Assembly (NCBI GenBank): GCA_007694935.1 | Contig: REES01000104.1 | Span: 1-49,085, forward strand | Length of the DNA stretch: 49,085 nucleotides | From: Rhodospirillales bacterium | Lineage (GTDB): Bacteria > Pseudomonadota > Alphaproteobacteria > Rhodospirillales > Defluviicoccaceae | Reading direction: 5' to 3' | Part shown: positions 28,479 through 36,763 of the stretch, piece after piece | Numbering within the stretch: position 1 is the stretch's first letter | Layout of the letters: the number at the start of each line of letters is the position of its first letter | Program-made: the position numbers and the translations under genes | The notes under the pieces: generated by a model | Seen by the model: only the letters and a program-made list of their open reading frames with translations | What the model was told of the DNA's origin: nothing | Databases searched by the model: none

Positions 28479-29295
28479 CCGGGGCGCCGATGGCGGCGGC
28501 CGGGATGACGGCCCGGCGCCGCTGATTGCGGCGGTGGGGGTCGGCGTTGCCGTGGGGCAACGGACCATCCTGGACGGTATCGATGTCGCCGTGCATCCCA
28601 GGGTGATCGTCACCGTGGTCGGCCCCAATGGGGCCGGCAAGACCACCTTGATCCGGGTGCTGCTCGGCCTGATCGCGCCGTCGGCCGGCAGCGTGCGGCG
28701 GCGCCCTGGGCTGCGGGTCGGCTATCTGCCGCAGCGGGTGGCCTTCGATCCGGTCCTGCCCCTCAACGTCGGCCGGCTGATGACCTTGACGGTACGGCGA
28801 TCCCGGGAGGAGGTTCTGGCCGCACTGGCGGAGACCGGCAGCGCCCATCTGATTGCCGTTCCGGTGCAGTCGCTGTCCGGCGGGGAGTTGCAGCGGGTGC
28901 TGCTGGCCCGGGCGCTGCTGCGCGATCCCGATCTGCTGGTCCTGGACGAACCGGTGCAGGGGGTGGACTTCACTGGCGAAGCGGACCTCTACCGGCTGAT
29001 CGGCAGCATCCGCCGCCGCCGCGGCTGCGGCGTGCTGATGGTCTCCCACGACCTGCACGTGGTGATGGCAGAGACCGATCAGGTGGTCTGCGTCAACCGC
29101 CATGTCTGTTGTGCCGGGCCGCCGGAGCAGGTGACCCGCCATCCCGCCTATCTTGCCCTGTTCGGGGCGCGGGCAGCGGCCTTCGCCGTGTATCCCCACC
29201 ACCACGATCACGCCCACGGCCCCGGTGGCGAGGTGGTGCCGCTGGCCCCGCCTCCGGCGTCCGGTGCCGGCGGCGGCCGTCAAGCCGGCGGCTAG
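28465..29295 (+). CDS. znuC: Zinc ABC transporter ATP-binding protein ZnuC
   Basis: 276 residues with Walker A GPNGAGKT, signature LSGGELQRVLLARALL, Walker B LLVLDEPVQGVD and VSHDLHVVMAETD, all diagnostic of ZnuC. The C-terminus adds YPHHHDHAHGPGG, a His-rich tail that may bind zinc, and a Gly/Pro/Ala-rich end. The start ATG 28465 lies 14 bases inside the end of zur, giving coupled translation. It energises uptake of the zinc delivered by ZnuA through ZnuB. Confidence 0.95.
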   Translation: MHRHDRGADGGGRDDGPAPLIAAVGVGVAVGQRTILDGIDVAVHPRVIVTVVGPNGAGKTTLIRVLLGLIAPSAGSVRRRPGLRVGYLPQRVAFDPVLPLNVGRLMTLTVRRSREEVLAALAETGSAHLIAVPVQSLSGGELQRVLLARALLRDPDLLVLDEPVQGVDFTGEADLYRLIGSIRRRRGCGVLMVSHDLHVVMAETDQVVCVNRHVCCAGPPEQVTRHPAYLALFGARAAAFAVYPHHHDHAHGPGGEVVPLAPPPASGAGGGRQAGG

Positions 29296-29312
29296 GACAG
29301 AGGGCGGACCCC

Positions 29313-30107
29313 ATGCTGGACGATTTTTTTGCCCGCGCCCTGATCGCCGGGGTGGGAGTCGCTCTGGCCGCCGGGCCGCTCGGCTGCTTCATCGTGTGGC
29401 GGCGGATGGCCTACTTCGGCGACACCATGTCCCATTCGGCGCTGCTCGGGGTGGCGCTCGGCTTTGCCCTTGCCATCGACCTCACCATCGGCGTCGTCAT
29501 CATCACCACCCTGGCGGCCCTGCTGCTGGTGGCGATGCAGCGGGCGCCTTGGCTATCCATGGACACGCTGCTCGGCATCATGGCGCATTCGACGCTGTCC
29601 ATCGGCCTGATCGCGGTGAGCCTGATGGCTTGGCTTCGCATCGACCTGATGGCTTACCTGTTCGGGGATATCCTCGCCGTCGGCCGCGGCGAGCTGGTTT
29701 GGATCTATGTCAGTGCCGGCGGCGTCCTGGCGGTGCTCGCCGCCGTCTGGCGGCCGCTCCTGGCGGTGACGGTGCATGAAGACCTGGCCCGCGCCGAGGG
29801 CGTACCGGCCGGCGCGGTACGCCTTGTATTCATGCTGTTGATCGCGGTGGTGATCGCCTTCGCCATGAAAGTGGTGGGCATCCTGCTGATCACCTCTCTC
29901 CTGATCATCCCGGCGGCGGCGGCCAGGCGGGCCGCCCGAACCCCGGAGCAGATGGCGGTGCTAGCCGCCCTGATCGGTGCGGTCGCGGTGGTGCTCGGAC
30001 TCTACGGCTCGCTGCACTGGGACCTCCCCTCCGGCCCTGCCATTGTCACCGCCGCCGCCCTGCTGTTTCTGGCAAGCCTGATCCCGCTGCCGCGGATGGC
30101 GCGGTAG
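29313..30107 (+). CDS. znuB: Zinc ABC transporter permease ZnuB
   Basis: 264 residues with about eight membrane segments. Family marks are FIVWRRMAYFGDTMSHSALLGVALG near the start, the long DLMAYLFGDILAV, and the late VKVVGILLITSLLIIPAAAAR (read from AMKVVGILL onward). It lies 17 bases after znuC. It forms the membrane channel of the zinc importer. No terminator with a T-run follows; only a weak TGGCG...CGCCA hairpin is seen. Confidence 0.95.
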   Translation: MLDDFFARALIAGVGVALAAGPLGCFIVWRRMAYFGDTMSHSALLGVALGFALAIDLTIGVVIITTLAALLLVAMQRAPWLSMDTLLGIMAHSTLSIGLIAVSLMAWLRIDLMAYLFGDILAVGRGELVWIYVSAGGVLAVLAAVWRPLLAVTVHEDLARAEGVPAGAVRLVFMLLIAVVIAFAMKVVGILLITSLLIIPAAAARRAARTPEQMAVLAALIGAVAVVLGLYGSLHWDLPSGPAIVTAAALLFLASLIPLPRMAR

Positions 30108-30213
30108 GCGGGCCGCTGGCGGCACCGGTCGCCACCACGTACAGTCCGGGGCGCGCATCTGGACGGTGCAGGCCGGCGATCCCGCGAAATTCACACGTTA
30201 GGAGCCGATGCCC

Positions 30214-31101
30214 ATGGAATGGCTGCCCCTGGCGCTGCTCGCCGCCTTCAGTGTCGCCACCGCCGATGCGCTCACCAAGAAGGGCATGCAGGGGGTGGAC
30301 GGGGTCGAGATCGTCGTGGTGCGGTTCGTCTTCACCGGCGTGCTGTTGGCGCCGTTGCTGGCGATCCAGCCCCTGCCGGCGATCCCGGCGGCGTTCTGGC
30401 CATGGCTGGCGGCGATGATCCCGATCGAGGTCGCGGCGCTATGGCTGTACATGATCGCCATTCGTGACAGTCCGCTCGCCCTCACCCTGCCGTATCTGGC
30501 CTTCACCCCGGCGTTCGCCACCGTCACCGGCTGGGCGGTGCTGGGCGAACGGGTGTCCGTTCAGGGGTTCGCGGGCATCCTGGTGGTGGTGTTCGGCGCC
30601 TATGTGCTCAATGCCGCCGCGGTGACTGCGCCGGGCCGCGGTTGGCGCCGCTGGCTCCGGCCGCTCGGCGCCATTGTCCGCGAGCGGGGATCGCGCCTGA
30701 TGCTAACGGTGGCGGCGCTCTACAGCATCACCATCGTGCTCGGCAAAGGCGCTTTGCAGCACGTGCCGGTCACCTTCTTCGCGCCGTTCTTCGCGGTGGT
30801 GCTGGCGGTTACGGTGCTGGTGGGGTTCGCCTCGGTGCGGCCAAGCCTGGTCAGGGCCCTTTGGCGCCGGCCCGGCTGGCATCTTGCCATCGGCGCCGCC
30901 CTGGCGGTCTCGCTCCTCAGCCATCTGTTCGCCCTGAGGCTGGTGGAGGTCGCCTACATGATCGCCGTAAAGCGCACCAGCCTCCTGTTCGGCATCCTCT
31001 ATGGCGCCGTGCTGTTCCGGGAGGCGCATCTCGGCCGCCATCTGGTCGGCGGCACGCTGATGTTGGCGGGGGTGGTGCTGATCGCCCTGGCGTCGGCCTA
31101 G
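30214..31101 (+). CDS. EamA/DMT-superfamily permease
   Basis: About 295 residues, ten membrane segments in two EamA repeats: from LALLAAFSVATADALTKKG to AYVLNAAAV, and from LMLTVAALYSITIVLGKGAL to the end. The start ATG 30214 has AGGAG at nine bases; the ATG at 30208 has only three. Members export amino acids, nucleobases or other small metabolites, and the substrate cannot be told from sequence. It follows znuB by about 106 bases but is not obviously part of the zinc operon. Its stop overlaps the convergent TusA-like gene. Confidence 0.9.
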   Translation: MEWLPLALLAAFSVATADALTKKGMQGVDGVEIVVVRFVFTGVLLAPLLAIQPLPAIPAAFWPWLAAMIPIEVAALWLYMIAIRDSPLALTLPYLAFTPAFATVTGWAVLGERVSVQGFAGILVVVFGAYVLNAAAVTAPGRGWRRWLRPLGAIVRERGSRLMLTVAALYSITIVLGKGALQHVPVTFFAPFFAVVLAVTVLVGFASVRPSLVRALWRRPGWHLAIGAALAVSLLSHLFALRLVEVAYMIAVKRTSLLFGILYGAVLFREAHLGRHLVGGTLMLAGVVLIALASA

Positions 31102-31334
31102 ACGCCGGGTGCAGTCTTGCGCACGACGATGGTGAACACCCCGGCGGCTCGGGTGCTGCTGACCAGCACGTGCCCGGTCTGCCGGCAGAACTGGCGGAAG
31201 TCTTCGGGCGCCGACGGGTCGGTGGCGATCACGGTGAGTTGGTCGCCGGCGTCGAGCGGCCGGAGCGCGCGGTTGGCGCGGAGGACCGGCAGCGGGCATT
31301 GCAGGCCGCTGGCATCCAGTGTGGCATCGGCCAT
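31098..31334 (-). CDS. TusA/SirA-family sulfur carrier-like protein
   Basis: 78 residues beginning MADATLDASGLQCPLPVLRAN, with the CPxP motif (Cys13) that carries persulfide sulfur in TusA. It ends GVFTIVVRKT. TusA proteins relay sulfur to tRNA thiolation, molybdenum-cofactor synthesis or dissimilatory sulfur oxidation. It is divergent from an ArsR regulator that has the cysteine pair of the persulfide sensors BigR and SqrR, which makes a link to sulfide/persulfide handling plausible but unproven. The 3' end overlaps the convergent permease gene by four bases. Confidence 0.9.
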   Translation of the reverse strand: MADATLDASGLQCPLPVLRANRALRPLDAGDQLTVIATDPSAPEDFRQFCRQTGHVLVSSTRAAGVFTIVVRKTAPGV

Positions 31335-31498
31335 GGTGCCTCTGTTCCGTTTCCCCCTGGTCCGGCCGCCGTCGGCGTGCTGGTCGTTGGTCCGAGTCTA
31401 GGCCGGGTCTCGGCCGGACCGCAACCGCCCCGATGACCGTCAAATTACACTTCGCGGATGGCCCAACGGTTGAAAATGCCCCCGGGACATGCCAAACT

Positions 31499-31536
31499 AT
31501 ATTGTTTAAACTGATTTGCGTTTGCAGCAACAATAT
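31499..31536. repeat. AT-rich inverted repeat and palindrome upstream of the ArsR gene
   Basis: ATATTGTT (31499-31506) and AACAATAT (31529-31536) are exact reverse complements 22 bases apart. The 8-base palindrome GTTTAAAC (31504-31511) overlaps the first arm. This is the most AT-rich stretch between the divergent tusA-like and arsR-like genes and is a candidate operator/promoter zone. I could not place a convincing -35/-10 pair. Confidence 0.5.
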
Positions 31537-31627
31537 TTCGCGCTGCTGCGTCTAAGGGGGCTTGGCGCGGCGACGGCAGGGAGCGGCACACGGGGGTCCG
31601 GCACGGCCGGACCGGGAAGGGTGGAGG

Positions 31628-31987
31628 ATGACAGATCTCGAGGCATTGCACGCCAGTGCGCAGCGGGCGAGCGCACTTCTCAAATCCATGGGCAACCCAC
31701 ACCGGCTGATGATCCTGTGCCGGCTTGCGGAGGGTGAGAAATGCGTCGGGGAGTTGGAACGGGCGGTGGGGCTCAGCCAGTCGGCGCTGTCGCAGCATCT
31801 GGCCCGGCTGCGCCGGGATCACTTGGTGACCACCCGGCGGTCGGCGCAAACCATCTTCTACTCACTCCTGGGCTCCGAGGCGCGCACAGTAATCGAGACG
31901 CTTCACAGCCTCTATTGCGCCCGGCCGGCGGACAACTCTTCGAGTGTCGCAGCCGCCCATGCCTGGACGATGCATGCGGCAAAGTGA
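31628..31987 (+). CDS. ArsR/SmtB-family regulator with BigR/SqrR-like cysteine pair
   Basis: 119 residues, a single winged-helix domain: LLKSMGNPHRLMILCRLAEGE, then LSQSALSQHLARLRRDHLVTTRR. Cys31 (MILCRL) and Cys97 (HSLYCAR) are 66 residues apart, the same as C41-C107 in SqrR and C42-C108 in BigR, which form a tetrasulfide bridge on exposure to persulfides. A further Cys39 is present, and the metal-site CxC of ArsR/SmtB is absent. The gene is divergent from the TusA-like gene and probably controls it or itself through the inverted repeat upstream. No sqr or other sulfide oxidation gene is in the window. The start is ATG 31628. Confidence 0.88.
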   Translation: MTDLEALHASAQRASALLKSMGNPHRLMILCRLAEGEKCVGELERAVGLSQSALSQHLARLRRDHLVTTRRSAQTIFYSLLGSEARTVIETLHSLYCARPADNSSSVAAAHAWTMHAAK

Positions 31988-31995
31988 CGGCGGCG

Positions 31996-32044
31996 GTGGC
32001 CCGCTGAGGCCACAGCCTTCCCCACTGCGGCACCCGCCCTGTGG
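31996..32044 (+). promoter_or_regulatory. Two competing hairpins between arsR-like gene and pfp
   Basis: GTGGCC (31996-32001) pairs with GGCCAC (32008-32013), while CCACAG (32010-32015) can instead pair with CTGTGG (32039-32044). The shared segment makes the folds mutually exclusive, but the stems are only six base pairs and no T-run follows. This could equally be chance in GC-rich sequence. Confidence 0.25.
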
Positions 32045-32216
32045 TCCTGGGACGGCGGTCGCGGCCGGGCGCCTGCCCCTTTTCGGCTTCCGTGGGCCGT
32101 GGCCGGCATGGTAGGTTCCGATCCGGTCACGGCGCCCGCGACGATGCCGGCTGGCGGGTCGCCGCGTGACTCTCATCTGAACGATTCCGAGGGAAGCTGG
32201 GGAGGAGGATCCGCAC

Positions 32217-33458
32217 ATGTTGCAGGGTAAGGTCTTGATCGCGCAGGGCGGCGGCCCGACCGCGGTCATCAATGAGTCACTGGTGGGCGCCGTCATGGAA
32301 GCCCGCCGCTTCCACACCGTGGAACGCGTCTATGGTGCCTATCACGGCGTACGCGGGATCATCAACGAGGAGTTCATCGATCTCACCAGGGAGACGACGC
32401 AGAACCTTGAACTGGTCGCCAAGACGCCGACCTCGGCTTTGGGGTCCACTCGCGACAAGCCCGACGCCAAGTACTGCGCGGAGATTTTCCAGGTCTGCAA
32501 AGCGCACGATATCCGCACCTTTTTCTACATCGGCGGCAACGACTCCTCCGACACCGCCCGCATTGTCAACGAGCAGGCCGAGGCAGCCAATTACGACCTC
32601 AACTGCGTCCACATTCCGAAGACGATCGACAACGACTTGGTGATCAACGACCACACCCCCGGATTTCCCTCCGCCGCACGGTTCGTGGCCCTCGCCTTCG
32701 CCGGCGCCAACCTCGACAATCGTGCTCTGCCCGGCGTGTATATCGCCGTGGTCATGGGCCGCCACGCCGGCTTCCTCACCGCCGCCGCCGCCCTGGGCCG
32801 CAAGCGGGACGACGATGGTCCGCACCTGATCTACGTGCCGGAGAATGACTTCAGCCTGGAGAAGTTCGCTCAGGACGTGAAGTCGGTATACGACAAATAT
32901 GGCCGCTGCGTGGTGGCGGTGTCCGAAGGCATTCACGACGCGTCCGGTGAGCCGATTGCCACCAAGCTGGCCAAGAGGATCGAGCGGGATGCCCATGGCA
33001 ATGTGCAGCTCTCCGGCACCGGCGCCCTCGCCGACCTGCTGACCGACTACATCAAGGACAACACCGACATCAAACGGGTACGCGGCGACACCTTCGGCTA
33101 CCTGCAGCGCTCGTTCCTTGGCGTCGTCTCCGATGTGGACGCCAGGGAGGCCCGGGAAGTCGGCGAGAAGGCGGTGCAGTATGCCCACTTCGGTGATGAC
33201 GAGGGCAACCACTCCGGCTCTGTCACCATCCACCGCACCGGCTTCTACTCGGTCCGCTTCGAACTGTCCAAGCTGGCCGATATCGGCGGCAAGACCAAGA
33301 CCATGCCACGCGAGTTCCTGCATGAGAATGGTCACGATATCACCGACAAGTTCGTCTTGTATCTTCGCCCGCTGCTTGGCTCGGGCATGCACGACATGGC
33401 GCAGCTCCGCGTCTACACCGTGCCGAAGATCCTCAAGAAGTTTAAGGCAACGCCGTAG
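32217..33458 (+). CDS. pfp: Pyrophosphate-dependent 6-phosphofructokinase
   Basis: 413 residues. The N-terminal GGGPTAVINESL and the GGNDSSDTA loop (around residues 106-114) have the Asp that favours pyrophosphate over ATP. The PKTIDND motif (around 133-139) also carries the PPi-type Lys, and MGRHAGFL (around 180) binds fructose-6-phosphate. It phosphorylates fructose-6-phosphate reversibly with PPi, so it serves glycolysis and gluconeogenesis without ATP cost. GGGGAGGAGG precedes the ATG by about nine bases, a strong ribosome-binding site. It stands alone and is followed by a terminator shared with convergent recJ. The 229 bases upstream contain only the weak hairpins noted. Confidence 0.93.
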   Translation: MLQGKVLIAQGGGPTAVINESLVGAVMEARRFHTVERVYGAYHGVRGIINEEFIDLTRETTQNLELVAKTPTSALGSTRDKPDAKYCAEIFQVCKAHDIRTFFYIGGNDSSDTARIVNEQAEAANYDLNCVHIPKTIDNDLVINDHTPGFPSAARFVALAFAGANLDNRALPGVYIAVVMGRHAGFLTAAAALGRKRDDDGPHLIYVPENDFSLEKFAQDVKSVYDKYGRCVVAVSEGIHDASGEPIATKLAKRIERDAHGNVQLSGTGALADLLTDYIKDNTDIKRVRGDTFGYLQRSFLGVVSDVDAREAREVGEKAVQYAHFGDDEGNHSGSVTIHRTGFYSVRFELSKLADIGGKTKTMPREFLHENGHDITDKFVLYLRPLLGSGMHDMAQLRVYTVPKILKKFKATP

Positions 33459-33527
33459 CGGCGATCGCATCGGCGCCACCGGCGGCTTGATCGCCGCCGG
33501 CAGTGCCGGTCCGGCCCGGGTTCAATC

Positions 33528-33563
33528 GGGGGCGCAACGGGCATCGATCCGGCGCCCCCTTTT
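33528..33563. terminator. Terminator between convergent pfp and recJ
   Basis: GGGGGCGC (33528-33535) and GCGCCCCC (33552-33559) form an 8-bp stem with a 16-base loop, followed by TTTT. The plus orientation (pfp) is favoured by the T-run. Confidence 0.65.
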
Positions 33564-33590
33564 GCATTGCCGCCGAGGGCGCAACCGGGA

Positions 33591-35426
33591 TCAGCCCGCG
33601 GTCAGCGGCGCAACGTCGTCGATGTGGATCTGCACCTGGGGGGTGGCCCGCCGCGCGTCGTTTCTCAGTCGTCCGGCCACGTGCAGCGGCGCGCCGTCAT
33701 GGCGCAGCAAGGCGTTCCCCACCGGACCGTCGGCGCTGCGGAAGGCGATCGCCGGCCGCCGCATCCCCGCCTGGTCACCGAGGACGCAGCGGACGTGGCC
33801 GCCCCGAACCAAGGCGGCATGCAGCACCCGCGCGCCGGTCACCGCAAAACGGGGCTCCGGGTTGCCGATCCCGAACGGCCCGGCCCCGGCTACCAGATCA
33901 GCCAGCGAGGCCGAGGCACCACCCAGCGCCAGCGCACCGTCCAGCAACAGCGAGGGCCGGGACCGCGTCGCCTGAACGCTCGCTGCCAAGTAGGCTTCCA
34001 GGAACCGCCGAAGGGTATCCAGCCCCTCCACCGCCACCGAGAACCCCACTGCCATGGCATGGCCGCCGCCCCGCAGCAGCAGCCCCTGTCGGCGGGCGGC
34101 GATGATCGCCGCGCCCAGGTCGCATCCCGGGACCGAGCGGCCGGACCCGGTCCCGATCCCGTCCTTGATGGCCACCACGCAGGCCGGGATCCGGAAGCGC
34201 TCCACCAGCCGGCTGGCAACGATGCCGACCACGCCGGGGTGCCAGTCCTCGCCCGCCGCCATCAGCACACTGGCGCCGTCCGGGCCGTCGGCCTCGGCAG
34301 CGACGTTGACCAACGCCTGCGACAGCACCGCCCCTTCGATGTCGCGGCGGGCCCGGTTGGCCTGTTCCAGGCGGCGCGCCATCTCAACCACCTGCTCGCC
34401 GTCGTCGCTGGCCAGCAGACGGGCGCCCAGCCCGGCCTCGCCGACCCGGCCGGCAGCGTTGATGCGCGGCCCGAACAGGAAACCGGCGTGGTAGGGACCG
34501 GGGACCTCGTTGAGCCCGGCCACATCGGCCAGCGCCCGAAGCCCGCGGTTGGACCAGCGGCGCATCACCTTCAGTCCCTGCACCACCAGCGCCCGGTTCA
34601 ACCCGACCAGCGGCACCAGGTCGCACAGCGTACCGAGCGCCACCAGGTCGAGCCATTGCCGGAGATCGGGCTCGCTGCGGCGGGCATAGTAGCCCTGGGC
34701 GCGGAGCGTCCGGTTGATCGCGACCACCATCAGGAAGGTCACGCCGACCGCGGCCAAGTGGCCTTGGCCGCTCCGGTCGTCCGGCCGGCGTGGATTAATC
34801 ACCGCCACCGCCTCGGGCAGGGGTGGCTCCACGGTATGGTGATCGAGCACCACCACGTCGAGGCCGAGGGCAGCAGCCTCCGCCAGCGCCTCATGGGCAG
34901 AGATGCCGCAATCCACCGTCACCACCACCGCGGCACCGTCCCGGCGGAGCTGGGCCATCGCCGCCGCAGACGGGCCGTAGCCCTCGCCGATGCGGTCCGG
35001 GACATACAGGCCGATCTCTCGTCCCAGGGCCCGGAAGAACCGGATCACCAGGGCCGCCGAGGTGGCGCCATCGACGTCGTAGTCGGCAAAGACGGTGACC
35101 GGCTCGTCGCCGACGATCGCCCGGGCCAGCCGTTCCGCCCCCTTGTCCATGTCGACAAGCCGGCTGGGATCGGGCAATGCCTGGCGCAGGGTGGGATTGA
35201 GGAAGGCTTCTGCCTCCCCGAGATCGACCCCGCGGCCGGCCAGGATCCGCCCCACCACCTCCGGCACCTCCAGCCGCTGGGCGATCGCCAGGGCGACACG
35301 TTCGTCGATGCCGCGTGCCAGCCAGCGCCGGCCCGACGCCGACCGAACCACGCCTAGCAGCGGTATGCCGTCCGGATCGGTGGTGCCCGGGAGATGCTGC
35401 GGGACGGGATCGGACCGAGCCACCAT
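33591..35426 (-). CDS. recJ: Single-stranded-DNA-specific 5'-3' exonuclease RecJ
   Basis: 611 residues from ATG 35426. The DHH phosphoesterase motifs are FADYDVDGATS (around 113-123), VTVDCGISAHEAL, VVLDHHTVEPPLP and the LGTLCDLVPLVG block. The DHHA1 domain has GVVGIVASRLVERF and RGGGHAMAVGFS, and a C-terminal OB fold follows. It degrades single-stranded DNA in recombination and mismatch repair. The upstream 26 codons of the open frame overlap hom and are excluded. Its ATG lies five bases after the hom stop, so hom and recJ are co-transcribed, a known alphaproteobacterial arrangement. Confidence 0.97.
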   Translation of the reverse strand: MVARSDPVPQHLPGTTDPDGIPLLGVVRSASGRRWLARGIDERVALAIAQRLEVPEVVGRILAGRGVDLGEAEAFLNPTLRQALPDPSRLVDMDKGAERLARAIVGDEPVTVFADYDVDGATSAALVIRFFRALGREIGLYVPDRIGEGYGPSAAAMAQLRRDGAAVVVTVDCGISAHEALAEAAALGLDVVVLDHHTVEPPLPEAVAVINPRRPDDRSGQGHLAAVGVTFLMVVAINRTLRAQGYYARRSEPDLRQWLDLVALGTLCDLVPLVGLNRALVVQGLKVMRRWSNRGLRALADVAGLNEVPGPYHAGFLFGPRINAAGRVGEAGLGARLLASDDGEQVVEMARRLEQANRARRDIEGAVLSQALVNVAAEADGPDGASVLMAAGEDWHPGVVGIVASRLVERFRIPACVVAIKDGIGTGSGRSVPGCDLGAAIIAARRQGLLLRGGGHAMAVGFSVAVEGLDTLRRFLEAYLAASVQATRSRPSLLLDGALALGGASASLADLVAGAGPFGIGNPEPRFAVTGARVLHAALVRGGHVRCVLGDQAGMRRPAIAFRSADGPVGNALLRHDGAPLHVAGRLRNDARRATPQVQIHIDDVAPLTAG

Positions 35427-35431
35427 CCGGC

Positions 35432-36730
35432 TCAGAACGGCTCGATCCGGATCAGGTGCGGCGGCTCCTGGCAGAACGGCAGGGCGCCGATCGCATCCAC
35501 GCACTGAACCATCGCCGCCTCTACGGTGTCATGGGTGGTCATCACCACCGGAACCGCCCCCCCCGGGGCCCGCGCCCGCTGGATCACCGCTTCCATCGAA
35601 ACGTCGTGGTCGCGCAGGATCGCCGCGATGTCGGCGAATACCCCCGGCCTGTCCAGCACCATCAGGCGGATGTAGTAGGCGCCGCGGTGCTTGTGCATCG
35701 GCATCGCCGGCATGGAGGCCAGCCGCGCCGCCGGCACCGCGAAGGTGGCGACCCGGTTGCCGCGGGCGATGTCGGCGATGTCGGCCACCACCGCCGAGGC
35801 GGTCGGCCGTTCGCCGGCGCCGCGGCCGACCTGGATGATGGTGTCGACGAAATCACCGTCGGCCACCACCGCGTTGAACACGCCCTCCACGTGGGCAATC
35901 GGCGAGCCGAGCGGCACCATGCACGGATGGACCCGCCGCTCGACGCCCTCGGGAGTCCGCTTGGCGATGCCGAGCAGCTTGATCCGGTAGCCCAGCTCCT
36001 CGGCGAAGGCGATATCCTCGGCGGTGATCTGCCGGATGCCTTCGATGTGGACGGCGGCGAAATCGACAGTGCAGCCGAATGCCACGCTGGCCAGGATGGC
36101 CAGCTTGTGGGCGGTGTCGATGCCATCCACGTCAAAGCTGGGGTCCGCCTCGGCATAGCCCAGCGCCTGCGCCTCGGCCAGAACCTCTTGAAAGCCGCGG
36201 CCGCTCTCCCGCATGGCCGTCAGGATGTAATTGCAGGTGCCGTTGAGGATGCCGTAGACGCGGTTGCAGGCGTTGCCGACCAGCCCTTCGCGCATGGACT
36301 TGATCACCGGGATGCCGCCGGCGACCGCGGCCTCGTAGGCCAGGGTGACGCCGGCCGCCTCCGCAGCGCCCGCGAGCGCAGTGCCGTGGTGGGCGATCAG
36401 CGCCTTGTTGGCCGTCACCACGTGGCGCCCCCTCGCAATCGCCGTTTCGCAGACCGTGCGGGCGATCCCTTCGGCACCGCCGATCAGCTCGACGATGACA
36501 TCGGCATCGCATTCCTCCGCCATCGCCAGCGCGTCGTCGTACCAGCGGTAGCCGGTGCCGCTGAACCCGCGGTCCCGCCGGTCCAGGTCGGCCACCGCCG
36601 TGATCACGATGTCGCGGCCGGTCCGTGCCTTCAGCAGCCCGGCGTTGGCCTCGATCAGCCGGACGGCGCCTGTTCCCACCGTGCCGAGTCCGGCTATGGC
36701 GATGCGAAGCGGCTCCCCCATCACGGTCAC
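35432..36730 (-). CDS. hom: Homoserine dehydrogenase
   Basis: 432 residues. The NAD(P)-binding GLGTVGTG is at 14-21, TANKALIAHHG follows, and the catalytic region has AYEAAVAGGIPVI and NGTCNYILT with ADPSFDVDGIDTAHK. An ACT domain occupies about the last 80 residues (YYIRLMVLDRPGVFADIAAI), which allows threonine feedback. It reduces aspartate semialdehyde to homoserine for Thr, Met and Ile synthesis. The start is GTG 36730, with GGGGGG five bases upstream; ATG 36721 is possible. It follows the aminotransferase by 33 bases. Confidence 0.97.
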   Translation of the reverse strand: MTVMGEPLRIAIAGLGTVGTGAVRLIEANAGLLKARTGRDIVITAVADLDRRDRGFSGTGYRWYDDALAMAEECDADVIVELIGGAEGIARTVCETAIARGRHVVTANKALIAHHGTALAGAAEAAGVTLAYEAAVAGGIPVIKSMREGLVGNACNRVYGILNGTCNYILTAMRESGRGFQEVLAEAQALGYAEADPSFDVDGIDTAHKLAILASVAFGCTVDFAAVHIEGIRQITAEDIAFAEELGYRIKLLGIAKRTPEGVERRVHPCMVPLGSPIAHVEGVFNAVVADGDFVDTIIQVGRGAGERPTASAVVADIADIARGNRVATFAVPAARLASMPAMPMHKHRGAYYIRLMVLDRPGVFADIAAILRDHDVSMEAVIQRARAPGGAVPVVMTTHDTVEAAMVQCVDAIGALPFCQEPPHLIRIEPF

Positions 36731-36763
36731 TGTTCCCCCCTTGAGGATGCTGATGACAGCCGG

